Shown here piece by piece: positions 45,437-55,267 of a stretch of 64,000 nt of DNA. Both the position numbers and the translations under genes were made by a program. This stretch comes from Paenibacillus montaniterrae. Lineage in GTDB: Bacteria > Bacillota > Bacilli > Paenibacillales > Paenibacillaceae. The stretch covers positions 248,001-312,000 of the forward strand of contig NZ_BOSE01000002.1 in the NCBI RefSeq assembly GCF_018403185.1, in the 5' to 3' direction. The notes beneath the pieces were generated by a model, which saw only the letters and a list, made by a program, of their open reading frames with translations, was not told the origin of the DNA and ran no database searches. Each line of letters starts with the position of its first letter. The first letter of the stretch is position 1.

Positions 45437-45781
45437 CTATTCTCTCGCCGAAAAGGATGAAACCTCGCCGATGCCCGGCAACTCTTCCTCTTCTGCTACC
45501 CAGTCCTCATTGACAAGATGGGCGGGAATTCTTACATCATCAAGACCATAGGCTGTCGAAGCGAGCAGCTCATCCTTCATTGCCGCTTGCTCTACTAATG
45601 TTCCTCCATGCACCTGAACGATTTCCAGTGCCGAGGTCAGATCCTCACCCACCACATGTATGTGCAAACGAGTTGGCGTGTGCAATGCAGGATCATAGCC
45701 AAGCTCCTGCAATAGCGAAAAGGCTTGATTCGCGCTTTCTGCATTAACAAAATCAAATAAAATAGCCAAAGGCTCGGTCAT
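45437..45781 (-). CDS. Hypothetical protein, 114 aa
   Basis: The first 65 residues alternate strand and helix (PLAILFDFVNAESANQAFSL, then RLHIHVVGEDLTSALEIV), suggesting a small ferredoxin-like or ACT-like fold. The end is acidic. No signal or membrane segment. The ribosome site AAGGAG lies inside the 3' arm of a long hairpin (45788-45859), so translation may be controlled by that structure or by read-through from xylB. Family not recognised. Confidence 0.6.
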   Translation of the reverse strand: MTEPLAILFDFVNAESANQAFSLLQELGYDPALHTPTRLHIHVVGEDLTSALEIVQVHGGTLVEQAAMKDELLASTAYGLDDVRIPAHLVNEDWVAEEEELPGIGEVSSFSARE

Positions 45782-45787
45782 AAAAAC

Positions 45788-45859
45788 AGCTCCTTACTGT
45801 TCACGAAGTTGAGTTGCTGCTGTCAGCATTTCAACTTAGTATGTGAACAATAAGGAGCT
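45788..45859 (-). terminator. Long hairpin between xylB and the 114-aa gene
   Basis: AGCTCCTTA, TGTTCAC and AAGTTGA blocks (45788-45812) pair with the complement at 45831-45859, giving about 23 bp with one mismatch and one bulge. On the minus strand five T follow the stem and come directly before the next ATG. The AAGGAG of that gene is inside the stem. Confidence 0.75.
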
Positions 45860-45873
45860 TTATATACATCCGC

Positions 45874-47370
45874 TTAGCCGCGGAATGCCGTTAATTGATC
45901 GTTCATTGTTTTAGTTTGCGCATATACCTGCTGATAAACACGGAATAATGAAGCATACGTTTCAACAGCTTGTGGATTCGGCTCATAGCTGTCTGCATGC
46001 TTCACGAACTGATCGGCGCATGCTTCCAGGCTTTCAAACCAGCCGCAGCCGTATGCCGCCAGCATTGCTGCGCCCAGGCCCGGTCCTTGCTCATTTTCTA
46101 AGGATACAACCGTTGCGTTGAAAATATCTGCCTGCATTTGCAGCCACGCCGGGTTTTGCGCTCCGCCGCCAATCGATACAACCTTGTCTACCGTTTTGCC
46201 AGCTTGACGGAACATATCGACCGACTCGTTAAGACTGAACGTAATCCCTTCCATAACAGCGCGTGCAAAATGAATGCGCTCATGCGTGCCGTCTACCCCA
46301 ATAAAGCTTGCGCGAATATTAGGATCAGCATGCGGCGTCCGCTCACCGACAAGATATGGAGTGAACAGCAAACCATTCGAGCCTGGCTTTACTTGCTCTA
46401 CGCCAGCCAGCATTTCGTCGTAAGATTCATTGGGCGCGAATGTTTTCTTGAACCAGCTAAGCGAATAGCCGGCAGCAAGCGTAACGCCCATCGCATAAAA
46501 CGCATTTTCCTTACCGTGGTTGAAGAAATGCACCTTGCCGCCAAAGTCCTTCTCTTTGTCATTTTCATACGATAGAATGACGCCTGAAGTTCCGATGCTG
46601 CTTAGTGTAAGTCCTTCTGACAAAATTCCGGCACCAATCGCGCCGCATGCATTATCTGCTCCGCCAGCAAATACCTTAGTGCCTGCTGACAAGCCTGTCG
46701 CCGCTGCAATTTCTGGCAATAATGTGCCAACAAGCCCATGCGACTCAACTAACGGCGGGCAGAAGCTGTCAGCCAGTTGGAATGCCTCAAGCACCTCTTT
46801 GCTCCACACCTTGCCTGCTACATCAAGCATTAATGTGCCTGCCGCATCAGAATAATCCATATGCAGCTGGCCAGTTAGACGATAGCGAACATAATCTTTA
46901 GGCAGCAGGAAAATCGCAGCCTGGTCGAAAAGCTCCTTCTCATGCTGGCGTACCCATAAAATTTTTGGCAGCGTAAAGCCTTCCAGTGCTGGATTGCGAG
47001 TTACCGAAAGCAGCTTGTCTCCCAGCACCTTTTCGATTTCGCGGCACTGCTCAGTCGTACGCGTATCATTCCAAAGAATGGCTGGACGTACAACCTCGCC
47101 TTTATCGTTCAACAGTACCAGGCCATGCATTTGGCCTGAAAAGCTTATCCCTTCAATCGCGGCTGCGTCGATGCCTGCAGCCGAAGCAACCTCCTTCATC
47201 GCCTCAAGCGTTGCAGTTACCCAATCCTCTGGACGCTGCTCGCTCCAGCTTGGACGATCATGAAACAACGGATAGCTGCGCGTCGCTTCAGCTGCAATTA
47301 CACCGCTACGGTCCATCAGCAATGTTTTGACTGCGCTCGTTCCGAGGTCGACACCGATAACATAGCTCAT
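45874..47370 (-). CDS. xylB: Xylulokinase
   Basis: 498 residues, FGGY carbohydrate kinase family. N-terminal phosphate-binding strand VIGVDLGTSAVKTLLMD, substrate region SGQMHGLVLLN, second-domain motifs GGADNACGAIGAGI and IGGGAQNPAWLQMQADIF. It phosphorylates D-xylulose to xylulose 5-phosphate for the pentose phosphate pathway. Downstream of xylA with a hairpin in the 157-bp gap, which may lower xylB expression. GAGGAA precedes the ATG. Confidence 0.95.
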   Translation of the reverse strand: MSYVIGVDLGTSAVKTLLMDRSGVIAAEATRSYPLFHDRPSWSEQRPEDWVTATLEAMKEVASAAGIDAAAIEGISFSGQMHGLVLLNDKGEVVRPAILWNDTRTTEQCREIEKVLGDKLLSVTRNPALEGFTLPKILWVRQHEKELFDQAAIFLLPKDYVRYRLTGQLHMDYSDAAGTLMLDVAGKVWSKEVLEAFQLADSFCPPLVESHGLVGTLLPEIAAATGLSAGTKVFAGGADNACGAIGAGILSEGLTLSSIGTSGVILSYENDKEKDFGGKVHFFNHGKENAFYAMGVTLAAGYSLSWFKKTFAPNESYDEMLAGVEQVKPGSNGLLFTPYLVGERTPHADPNIRASFIGVDGTHERIHFARAVMEGITFSLNESVDMFRQAGKTVDKVVSIGGGAQNPAWLQMQADIFNATVVSLENEQGPGLGAAMLAAYGCGWFESLEACADQFVKHADSYEPNPQAVETYASLFRVYQQVYAQTKTMNDQLTAFRG

Positions 47371-47453
47371 TTAACTGATTCCTCCTCCAAATTTGCCAGC
47401 AGCTAATGATTTTGCAATCATCGTAGCCAGCATGCGATCTTGCTCTGTACGTT

Positions 47454-47488
47454 CAAATACAGCTCGCCACAAGGACGAGCTGTATTTG
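47454..47488 (-). terminator. Hairpin between xylA and xylB
   Basis: CAAATACAGCTCG pairs with CGAGCTGTATTTG around a nine-base loop. No strong T run, so it may be a partial terminator or an mRNA-stabilising end for xylA. Confidence 0.65.
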
Positions 47489-47527
47489 CATTGCATGTTA
47501 AGCTGTATTCAACTATTTTTTCGTTGA

Positions 47528-48841
47528 TTAAACGCTGAAAATAACTTCGCTTAGACGTAGACGTAGGTTCTCGATACGACCGGATTTGTTGCGTGCTACC
47601 GGGTTAGTTAGCGCGTAAGCTTCAAGATCTTTCAATGTTGCTTTACCAGCAACAACGTCAGCACCAAGACCTTCTTTGAAGGTTGCATATTTTTCTTCGA
47701 TCACGCTGTCGAATACTTTCTCTTCGATCAATTTCGCAGCGGCTTTAAGACCCCATGCAAAGCTGTCCATACCAGCGATATGGCCTAGAGCAAGATCGCT
47801 CATTTCGAAGGAAGTACGACGTACTTTCGCGTCAAAGTTAACGCCGCCACGGCCAAGGCCGCCAGCTTTAAGCACTTCATACATCGTAAGTGTTGTAGCG
47901 TAAAGGTCAGTTGGGAATTCATCAGTATCCCAGCCAAGCAGCATGTTGCCTTGGTTAGCATCAAGAGAACCAAGCATGCCGTTAATTGCAGCAACGCGAA
48001 TTTCATGCTCGAATGTATGACCAGCAAGAGTTGCATGGTTTGCTTCAAGATTCAATTTGAAGTGATTTTCCAAGCCGTATGTTTTCAAGAAAGAAATTGT
48101 AGTTGCAGCATCAAAGTCATACTGATGGCTTGTTGGCTCTTTTGGTTTTGGCTCGATCAGGAATTGCGCATCGAAGCCGATTTCTTTCGCATAATCTACT
48201 GCCATATGATAGAAGCGAGCAAGGTTGTCTTGTTCAAGCTTCATATCTGTGTTGATTAGAGACTCGTAGCCCTCGCGGCCGCCCCAGAATACATAGTTTT
48301 CGCCGCCAAGCTCCTTACCGATTTCCAAGCCTTTTTTAACTTGAGCCGCTGCATAAGCATAAGCGTCGATGTTTGCAGCAGTCGCTGCGCCATGTACATA
48401 GCGAGGGTTAGTAAAGTTGTTCGCAGTGTTCCATAGCAGTTTTTTGCCTGTAGATTTTTGATAATCTTTTAGCATTGCCACGATAACATCAAGGTTTTTG
48501 TAGAATTCTTGCAGTGTCGCACCTTCTGGCGCAATATCAACATCATGGAAGCAATAGTATGGGATATTCATTTTTTCCATGAATTCAAAGTTAGCTTCAA
48601 CGCGAGCTTTGGAGCGATCCAAGCCGTCGTATTTGTCCCAAGAACGAACCATAGTGCCAGCACCAAACGGATCCGTACCGTTAGCGTTAAATGTATGCCA
48701 GTAAGCTACTGCAAAGCGAAGATGCTCCTCCATCGTTTTGCCAAACACGACTTCAGAAGGGTTGTAATGCTTAAATGCATAAGGGTTTTTCGATGCTTTG
48801 CCTTCAAATTGAATTTTTTCAAAATCAGTAAAATACGTCAT
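47528..48841 (-). CDS. xylA: Xylose isomerase
   Basis: 437 residues, class II xylose isomerase length. Active-site motifs: FHDVD (catalytic His), FWGGREGYE, the metal-binding [14 protein letters not shown] and [15 protein letters not shown]. It converts D-xylose to D-xylulose. GAGGAGG lies upstream of the ATG. Divergent from xylR, with two XylR operators and a cre-like site in the 256-bp gap, the arrangement known from bacilli. Confidence 0.97.
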   Translation of the reverse strand: MTYFTDFEKIQFEGKASKNPYAFKHYNPSEVVFGKTMEEHLRFAVAYWHTFNANGTDPFGAGTMVRSWDKYDGLDRSKARVEANFEFMEKMNIPYYCFHDVDIAPEGATLQEFYKNLDVIVAMLKDYQKSTGKKLLWNTANNFTNPRYVHGAATAANIDAYAYAAAQVKKGLEIGKELGGENYVFWGGREGYESLINTDMKLEQDNLARFYHMAVDYAKEIGFDAQFLIEPKPKEPTSHQYDFDAATTISFLKTYGLENHFKLNLEANHATLAGHTFEHEIRVAAINGMLGSLDANQGNMLLGWDTDEFPTDLYATTLTMYEVLKAGGLGRGGVNFDAKVRRTSFEMSDLALGHIAGMDSFAWGLKAAAKLIEEKVFDSVIEEKYATFKEGLGADVVAGKATLKDLEAYALTNPVARNKSGRIENLRLRLSEVIFSV

Positions 48842-48908
48842 GAGAATGAATCCTCCTCAAAATTATCATTTATAATGCCCAACAGGATAATTGAATTTCA
48901 TTGCAAGC

Positions 48909-48922
48909 TTGAAATCGCTTTA
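48909..48922. promoter_or_regulatory. Candidate cre (CcpA) site
   Basis: TTGAAATCGCTTTA matches the cre consensus WTGNAANCGNWNNCW except near its end. It lies between the xylA promoter and its start codon, where catabolite repression sites often occur. Confidence 0.4.
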
Positions 48923-48940
48923 TCCTTTGATCTTGATACA

Positions 48941-48970
48941 AGAATACCACACTTCCACTTAGTTTGTCTA
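48941..48970 (-). promoter_or_regulatory. xylA promoter
   Basis: On the minus strand TAGACA (48970-48965) and TATTCT (48946-48941) are 18 bp apart. The -35 box is inside operator 1. Confidence 0.6.
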
Positions 48971-48983
48971 TTAAACAAAGTAA
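48959..48983. promoter_or_regulatory. XylR operator 1
   Basis: A 25-bp imperfect palindrome, TTAGTTTGT and AACAAAGTAA around CTATTA. Resembles the Bacillus xyl operator (TTTGTT...AACAAA) and overlaps the xylA -35 box. Confidence 0.75.
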
Positions 48984-49021
48984 GATTTTTTTGAAATACA
49001 ATTTACCTCTTTCGCCAAAAC

Positions 49022-49046
49022 TTAATTTGCTTATTAAACAAAGTTG
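49022..49046. promoter_or_regulatory. XylR operator 2
   Basis: TTAATTTGC and AACAAAGTTG around TTATTA; shares the core TATTAAACAAAGT with operator 1. It lies 9 bp before the xylR -10 box, so XylR likely controls its own gene. Confidence 0.72.
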
Positions 49047-49052
49047 AATTTA

Positions 49053-49061
49053 TGCTATAAT
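49053..49061 (+). promoter_or_regulatory. xylR extended -10 box
   Basis: TGCTATAAT, a perfect -10 hexamer with the TG extension; no good -35 is seen, fitting an extended -10 promoter. 36 bp before the start codon. Confidence 0.65.
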
Positions 49062-49097
49062 GGTCTCATTATCTATGACGTGGACGGAGGAAAATCA

Positions 49098-50261
49098 TTG
49101 AAAGCTAAATCAACAGGAGATCTTGCTTTAGTCAAAAAAATGAATTCCTATATTGTGTTGAACAGCATACGGAAGCATTCCCCTGTTTCTCGCGCACAAA
49201 TTTCCGAGCTTACAGGGTTAAATAAAGCGACTGTCTCAAGCTTGGTCAATGAGCTGATCGAGAGCAATCTGGTGCTTGAAATAGGTCCTGGGGCATCAAG
49301 CGGCGGTCGCAAGCCTGTACTTCTGCTCTTTAATGAAAAAGCAGGGTATGCGGTTGGTATTGATTTGGGGGTCAATTATATACGCGGCGTGCTTGTCGAC
49401 TTGAACGGCAATATTGTAAGCGAACGGTATGAAAGACTAAAGCAGCAGCGGCGTGAGCTGGCTTTCGATACGTTAACTGCCAATATTGATCAGTTAATCG
49501 CACAAGCTCCTGAAAGCACGTACGGCATCGTTGGCATAGGTGTTGGCGCACCAGGTATAGTTGACCAATCCGGTACCATTTTGTTCGCCCCCAATATGAA
49601 ATGGCGTGAAGTCCCGCTGCAGCAAATGCTGCATGAACGTTATCAGCTGCCAATCATTATCGATAATGAAGCGAACGCCGGTGCCCAAGGCGAGCAAAAA
49701 TACGGCGCTGGAAAAGGGATACGCAACCTTATTTATTTGAGTGTTGGCTACGGAATTGGCTCGGGTATGATTTTGGATAAGGAGCTTTACAAAGGTACCT
49801 CCGGCTTTTCAGGAGAGCTCGGGCATCTATCAATCGCATTTGATGGCAAGGAATGTACTTGCGGCAATTTGGGATGCTGGGAGCTGTATGCGTCAGAAAA
49901 AGCATTGCTGGAGGAAGCAGAAACGCTTGGCTTTGACGGGCTGGATGAGCTAATTGCCGCTGCTGAGCAAGGAAATGACGAGGTTCATAAACTGTTTCAA
50001 AAAATCGGGCATTTTCTAGGAATCGGTATTGCCAATATTATTAACACCTTGAATCCTGATTGTGTTATGATCGGCAATCGCATGAGCCGTGCAGCGAAAT
50101 GGATTTTACCATCGCTTGAGCAAACCGCGCGCAAACGCGCACTTTCCTTCCATAGTGAGGATTTGCAAATTCGATTTGCCGAGCTGCAAGAGCATTCAGC
50201 TGTGCGTGGTGCCGCTTACTACGCGATCGACCGCTTCTTTGAGCAGTTCAAAGCAATCTAA
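49098..50261 (+). CDS. xylR: XylR, ROK-family xylose repressor (TTG start)
   Basis: 388 residues. N-terminal winged helix (residues about 10-75, SRAQISELTGLNKATVSSLV) and ROK domain (about 85-385) with GIDLGVNYIRGVLVD, GVGAPGIVD, EANAGAQGE and the zinc motif CTCGNLGCWE. XylR represses xylA and releases on binding xylose. The TTG at 49098 has GGAGG 8 bp upstream; the frame extends to another TTG at 49044 but that is inside the promoter. Length from 49098 matches Bacillus XylR. Confidence 0.93.
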   Translation: MKAKSTGDLALVKKMNSYIVLNSIRKHSPVSRAQISELTGLNKATVSSLVNELIESNLVLEIGPGASSGGRKPVLLLFNEKAGYAVGIDLGVNYIRGVLVDLNGNIVSERYERLKQQRRELAFDTLTANIDQLIAQAPESTYGIVGIGVGAPGIVDQSGTILFAPNMKWREVPLQQMLHERYQLPIIIDNEANAGAQGEQKYGAGKGIRNLIYLSVGYGIGSGMILDKELYKGTSGFSGELGHLSIAFDGKECTCGNLGCWELYASEKALLEEAETLGFDGLDELIAAAEQGNDEVHKLFQKIGHFLGIGIANIINTLNPDCVMIGNRMSRAAKWILPSLEQTARKRALSFHSEDLQIRFAELQEHSAVRGAAYYAIDRFFEQFKAI

Positions 50262-50285
50262 AGAGCTCCGTTTCATAACGGGATT

Positions 50286-50333
50286 AAAGCCCGAAGAATA
50301 GGCTGCATGGGCAGTATTCTTTCGGGCTTTTGC
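50286..50333. terminator. Terminator between xylR and the PKD operon
   Basis: AAAGCCCGAA (50286-50295) pairs with TTCGGGCTTT (50321-50330), with CTGC/GCAG inside. Serves both convergent units. Confidence 0.85.
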
Positions 50334-50367
50334 TTTCTAAACGAAGGTTTTACTGTCCTACCGAGCG

Positions 50368-53300
50368 CTATTTCCAGCGCTGTACATTGGAGAAATGAGC
50401 GGCTTTGCCGATGATTTCAATTTCAACAACCTCCTGCTTGCTAACCCCGTTGGAATATGTGACCGCAAACGTAATCGTGTGCTTGCCCTTTGCAAGTTCG
50501 CTAAAGCTTTCCTGCCACATGCTGCCAGTCCAGCGCTTGTTGCGTTCATATTGTAATTTGACGCTTGTCTTTGTCGTATGAAGAGTTGCTGTCACACTTA
50601 ACGCGTAGGTCTCATTGGTGCTCTCTGTTGCTGTTAATGTAGTATCGGCAGTCAAAACAAACCGTTCTCCGCTATAAAATTGATGAGCATGCCAATACTT
50701 GTCGCTGTTTGGCAGCAAGTCGGCGTTAAACGCTTGACGATAGCTTTCCCAAAGCTCAGTGTGACTAACTTGACCGGCAATTCCAAGAGGGGCAACCGTC
50801 AGTGTCTGGGCGAATTGAACAGGTGCTGCTTTTCCATCATCAACCGTTTGCTTAATAGTATATGCTCCTGGCTGTAGTGCCTGGATCGTAAACGCGGCAC
50901 TGCTGTATTCGCTGCGCCCCAGCTTATAGCTGGAGCTGGCGCTTGGGTAGCTGATCTTCTGCCCATTTGGCGCAGTTACTTCATAGCGTACAGTTAAACT
51001 ATCAAAGTCTGGATCATCTACTTTATGATGGACTCGAAGCGTATCGCCTTCGTACAGTGCAGCTGGCAAATAGGTGAAGCCGGGCAGCGGCGGCCGGTTG
51101 AGCTGCACATAGAAGTATTTGTCCGCAGCGTAATCACTCCAGTCATAGCCATCAAACACACGAACACTTACGCGATACTTTGGCCCTTCGGCAAGCCAGC
51201 CGCTTGGTATCGTAAAGGCTTGATTAGCACTTGTCGTAATCGCCGTTGTCCGCAGCACGCTTCCATTCTCCGCTTTCAGCTGCAGCTGAAACTGCACCTG
51301 CTGATCTCCGTCTGCATCTGTCATTCTCCAGCGAATGGTAGGTGTTAAGCTGTTATACTCGGTAGCTGTCGCTGCAGTAGTTCCGCTTGGATCAAGCACT
51401 TCTGCTTTTGGTGCACGATTTACAATATAGATTTTCTTCGTGATCGAGTCCGAAGCTCCATCATTGTCAGTTACCGTATGTTGAATATCGTACGTACCGA
51501 TCGAGCTGAATGAACGCGTAAATTCTGCATCGGTGCTTAGCGTTAACGGCGTGCTTCCCTCGCGCATAAGCTCAAAACGATAGCCTTCTATCCAACCATC
51601 ATAATCCGTTCCCAAGCTTTTAAATGCGATATCACTGCCACGATAGGTTGTAATCGGGGTTCGGGTAAAGTCAGCCACTGGACGTTTATTTAAAACGTTG
51701 AAGCTTACGGAGACGGATTCACTTACTGCCCCAAGCTGATCCTCAGCCCAATGCTCCATCAAGTGCGGTCCTTTCTCATCAAAGGTAATGTTGGTTAAGC
51801 TTTTCTGGTAGAACATCCGTATCTTGCCGCTTGGAGCTGTTAACCGCCAATACGATTTTAAGCTGCTCTTGTCCTCGCTATCCCGATCATCATCGTTGGA
51901 CGTAAAGCTATACGTCTCATCGATGTAAGCAAATGGCGGCGAGCTCGTAATTTCGGCGGTTGGCGCATGGTTAATGACATTGAACGCTTTTGAAAGCTTG
52001 CTTGATGCTCCGAGTGAATCGCTGGCCTGCAAAGTAACATACCACTCCCCTATTGCCGCCTTGCCTAGCCCGTAATTTTTAATCGTAAACTGAGGATGTT
52101 TACTTGTACCTAAATTGTAGGTCTTATCTTTATACTGCAGTGACCATTTGTAGCTAACGGCATCGCCGTCCGGATCTGGCTCGACTGTTGTGTTCACCAG
52201 CTTATTTAAACTGTCTCGATCCGTCTCGACCAGATCATCAAAATTCGCAAGTGGCGGATAGTTTACAACCTCCAGCCATTCGGTGTGCCATTCAGATACT
52301 TCCCCATGCGCATCTGTTACCCGCAAACTAATTTCATAGCTGCCGAGCGGCTTGCTGGCCGCTGCCTGAAGCTGGGCTTTGGTCGGCTGCTGCTCCTTGC
52401 TCCAAATGACTTGTCCATCCTTTTTAGCAATCCATTCTCGCTTCACGATAGCATCCCCATCCGGATCATAGGAGAGGTCGGTTATCGTAGCATTCGCGCG
52501 ATGGGACACCGTTGTCGGCTCGATTTTGAATAAAGCGACTGGAGGTTGATTCAATGGATTAGTGGTTACAAACTGGATATGTTCATTACTCCAGGCCCCA
52601 TCCATATCTTTTACACGCAGGGCAATGAAATAGTCGGTATTGTTCGCTAATTGCGTGAGCTGACCTGCTGTCCAGTCAGAATCATCAAGCTTCTTCCATT
52701 TCCATTCCCATTCAACAATGCCGCGGTTAATGCGAGAGTATCGATCAAGGTCATAGGAATAGTCGGTTATTGCAACTGTTCTATTTGGTCGAACAACTGC
52801 ACTAAACTTAGCGACTGGCGCTCGATGCACATATAGCTGCAATAGCGAAAGCGAGTCTTGGCTCCATTTCCAATACTCACTAAAGGCAGGATTAGAAATA
52901 GGTTCATCCTGTGCTTGCATCGTCATTTCATACAAGCCAACCTTCGTGAATCGAGTAGTAGGCGCTTCTAAATATTGGCCGATTCCATCCATCAAACCGT
53001 TATGATTTTCGTATATGGTAGGATCCTGTGTCGTTTTAAACCGCTCATTCCGCTTCCGATCGGTTTCATAATCGTCATAGTATAAGTTGACATTGATCTC
53101 TGCGCTGTATTCATTCGTTGCAGGATCATGCTGAAGCACTAGAACATCTTTCACTCGTTTCGGATTTTTCAAAGCAGTGTCAATCATGTATTGCTTTATA
53201 TCAGCATAGTAGGAGCTGTAGCTGGTTCCAGAATAGAACTTTCCTCTATTTTCATTAAGCTTAATAATGGATTCCGCTATGCTGCGATTTGAGCTGCTGC

Positions 53301-55245
53301 CGATTTGCATGTAGTGTGCGTAATTTGAGGATAAGGTTGCAACTGCACCTTCGAGAAAGGCTTGATCTGTTAACTCATTCATCGTGGCTGTATGGAGGAA
53401 TAAGACGTACTGATTCTTATTTGGATTCCAGGTAATACTGTTGTACAATTCCTGCAGCTTACTGCTCGATGTACCATAAATATAATGCGGTTTAACGATA
53501 ATATTTTCTGTTCTAAGCTGCTGAATCAGGCTCGTGACAGATGCTTCGATTGCTGTCTTAGCTTGTCCGCTTTGCGCAGCTAAAACATGGAGATCTATCT
53601 CTTTGCGGTCCGTAATATACGCGCCGATTTGATTCAATGACTGACCAAGCTGCGAAATATTATAATGCATTGAATTCTGGCTTAACGCGGATTGAATTTT
53701 TGAAGTAATAGTTGTATTGTGCTGGTTGCCAATTGAGATGTAATTGACTTGTTGTCTAGACAGCACGTTTACTGTCTTGGCAAGATTTTTGCTTGATCTT
53801 AAATGAAGGATATCCGTTTCATCAAGACGTATATAATACTTTTCAGCATCGGAACGGTACGGAACTTCGTCGATAATATTTGTAATATATCTCGTTTTTG
53901 AAATATACCAGGACGGATATCGGGCTGCTGCAAATGCACTGCCGATTTGCAGCTTGTTTTTTACTTTACTGTTTAGATCTACAATATAATGAGTGATGCT
54001 TCCGCTCTCATATACACTATATACAAGATTTTCTCCTAGATGAGTTACAGGCTGATTAATTTCGACACCAATTAAATCAATTAGCGGCGCTGCTGTAGTT
54101 TTGTCTGTGTAATCTTCGTAATACATCCAGCCATTTGTTGTCGTATCTTTATACATGAATTGTTTTCCGTCCAGAAAATAACCGAAGGCATATCCTGCAT
54201 AGTTATCTCTGTTATTATCGGAAAATACTCTTGTTTTTGCGGTTTTTGGATTATAAATGACGGATTCGTAATGAGCAACACTGCTATCTGAATATACTCT
54301 CGTTGATCTTGGTACAAATATTTCCCCTGTTTCTTTTGAATAGGATGCGCCGGTAAAATTCGATCCAAGATTTCCTCCTGCTCCCCCGAATGGATAGTAG
54401 GAGGGATTAGCATCTTTCATGTAGGTATCGTATGGATTTTTGAAAAGGATCATATCAACCGTGTTAAATCTTGTTTTTAAGATTGATCCGTCCAAATACA
54501 CTTGCGAGAATTGATCTCTACTATATAAGGATGACCAAATATAGCTTTTTCCCCATTGAATGCTGTTTGGTTTTTGCTGCAAAATGTTAGTAATAATTTC
54601 ATTGGGGTCCACATATGCCGTAACATAACTGTCATTAGCTGAGCGATAGCCTTGCAGGATAAGCTTACCATCTATATTGATTAACGGTTGGCTGACGTTA
54701 TATTGATTCGTAATTTCCCAGCCATGCTGGTTTATCAAAGCGGTTGGAATTGGACTTTGATCGGTAGCATATACGCGGTTTCCTGAAATGACCAGTCCTG
54801 AGTGAGGGTCGTAAATCGTATGTAATGTGAAGTGATGGAAGGGGGTTTCATACAGCTTTTTACTGGTATTTGTTGCAAGATCGTAGGCGTACAGGGTTCG
54901 TGCATATGGATCACTATGATCATTTCCTGCAAAATAGTATAGTTGTGTTGCTCCTTCGTTCGATTTCTCGACATGCAGCTTAAAATCATAGCCCGCTTCC
55001 TGAAGCTTAGGCCGCAGTTGGGCATTCACTAAGCTGTTCACTTCAGCGATAGAAAGCTTGGTTGTACCTACATCAACGATCACATCTACCTTCTTCTTTT
55101 CCTTTAGTTCAAAATTAACAGTAGGTGCGAAATTTAATACTTCTCCTGCATAATCTGTTTTATAAGCTGTCATTGTAAGAGGATCAAGCGTTATTAAGTA
55201 AAAAATGATGAAGAGCACTAACAATGACTTTAATTTTTGCTTCAT
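50368..55245 (-). CDS. Very large secreted PKD-repeat protein
   Basis: 1625 residues with a signal peptide (MKQKLKSLLVLFIIFYLIT). The N-terminal half (about 30-790) is not recognised; it is Tyr/Ser/Asn-rich and contains blocks reminiscent of beta-propeller repeats. The C-terminal half holds several PKD/Ig-like repeats marked by DPDGDAI and LRVTDAHGE-type strands (units beginning RAPVAKF, QPPVALF, YPPLANF, HAPTAEI, RPVADF, RAPKAEV and RPPLPGF). No sorting signal or transmembrane anchor at the C-terminus. PKD repeats usually mediate extracellular protein or polysaccharide contacts. GGAAAGGAG lies 6 bp before the ATG; third gene of an operon. Confidence 0.75.
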   Translation of the reverse strand: MKQKLKSLLVLFIIFYLITLDPLTMTAYKTDYAGEVLNFAPTVNFELKEKKKVDVIVDVGTTKLSIAEVNSLVNAQLRPKLQEAGYDFKLHVEKSNEGATQLYYFAGNDHSDPYARTLYAYDLATNTSKKLYETPFHHFTLHTIYDPHSGLVISGNRVYATDQSPIPTALINQHGWEITNQYNVSQPLINIDGKLILQGYRSANDSYVTAYVDPNEIITNILQQKPNSIQWGKSYIWSSLYSRDQFSQVYLDGSILKTRFNTVDMILFKNPYDTYMKDANPSYYPFGGAGGNLGSNFTGASYSKETGEIFVPRSTRVYSDSSVAHYESVIYNPKTAKTRVFSDNNRDNYAGYAFGYFLDGKQFMYKDTTTNGWMYYEDYTDKTTAAPLIDLIGVEINQPVTHLGENLVYSVYESGSITHYIVDLNSKVKNKLQIGSAFAAARYPSWYISKTRYITNIIDEVPYRSDAEKYYIRLDETDILHLRSSKNLAKTVNVLSRQQVNYISIGNQHNTTITSKIQSALSQNSMHYNISQLGQSLNQIGAYITDRKEIDLHVLAAQSGQAKTAIEASVTSLIQQLRTENIIVKPHYIYGTSSSKLQELYNSITWNPNKNQYVLFLHTATMNELTDQAFLEGAVATLSSNYAHYMQIGSSSNRSIAESIIKLNENRGKFYSGTSYSSYYADIKQYMIDTALKNPKRVKDVLVLQHDPATNEYSAEINVNLYYDDYETDRKRNERFKTTQDPTIYENHNGLMDGIGQYLEAPTTRFTKVGLYEMTMQAQDEPISNPAFSEYWKWSQDSLSLLQLYVHRAPVAKFSAVVRPNRTVAITDYSYDLDRYSRINRGIVEWEWKWKKLDDSDWTAGQLTQLANNTDYFIALRVKDMDGAWSNEHIQFVTTNPLNQPPVALFKIEPTTVSHRANATITDLSYDPDGDAIVKREWIAKKDGQVIWSKEQQPTKAQLQAAASKPLGSYEISLRVTDAHGEVSEWHTEWLEVVNYPPLANFDDLVETDRDSLNKLVNTTVEPDPDGDAVSYKWSLQYKDKTYNLGTSKHPQFTIKNYGLGKAAIGEWYVTLQASDSLGASSKLSKAFNVINHAPTAEITSSPPFAYIDETYSFTSNDDDRDSEDKSSLKSYWRLTAPSGKIRMFYQKSLTNITFDEKGPHLMEHWAEDQLGAVSESVSVSFNVLNKRPVADFTRTPITTYRGSDIAFKSLGTDYDGWIEGYRFELMREGSTPLTLSTDAEFTRSFSSIGTYDIQHTVTDNDGASDSITKKIYIVNRAPKAEVLDPSGTTAATATEYNSLTPTIRWRMTDADGDQQVQFQLQLKAENGSVLRTTAITTSANQAFTIPSGWLAEGPKYRVSVRVFDGYDWSDYAADKYFYVQLNRPPLPGFTYLPAALYEGDTLRVHHKVDDPDFDSLTVRYEVTAPNGQKISYPSASSSYKLGRSEYSSAAFTIQALQPGAYTIKQTVDDGKAAPVQFAQTLTVAPLGIAGQVSHTELWESYRQAFNADLLPNSDKYWHAHQFYSGERFVLTADTTLTATESTNETYALSVTATLHTTKTSVKLQYERNKRWTGSMWQESFSELAKGKHTITFAVTYSNGVSKQEVVEIEIIGKAAHFSNVQRWK

Positions 55246-55267
55246 CGTAAGCTCCTTTCCTATATGA

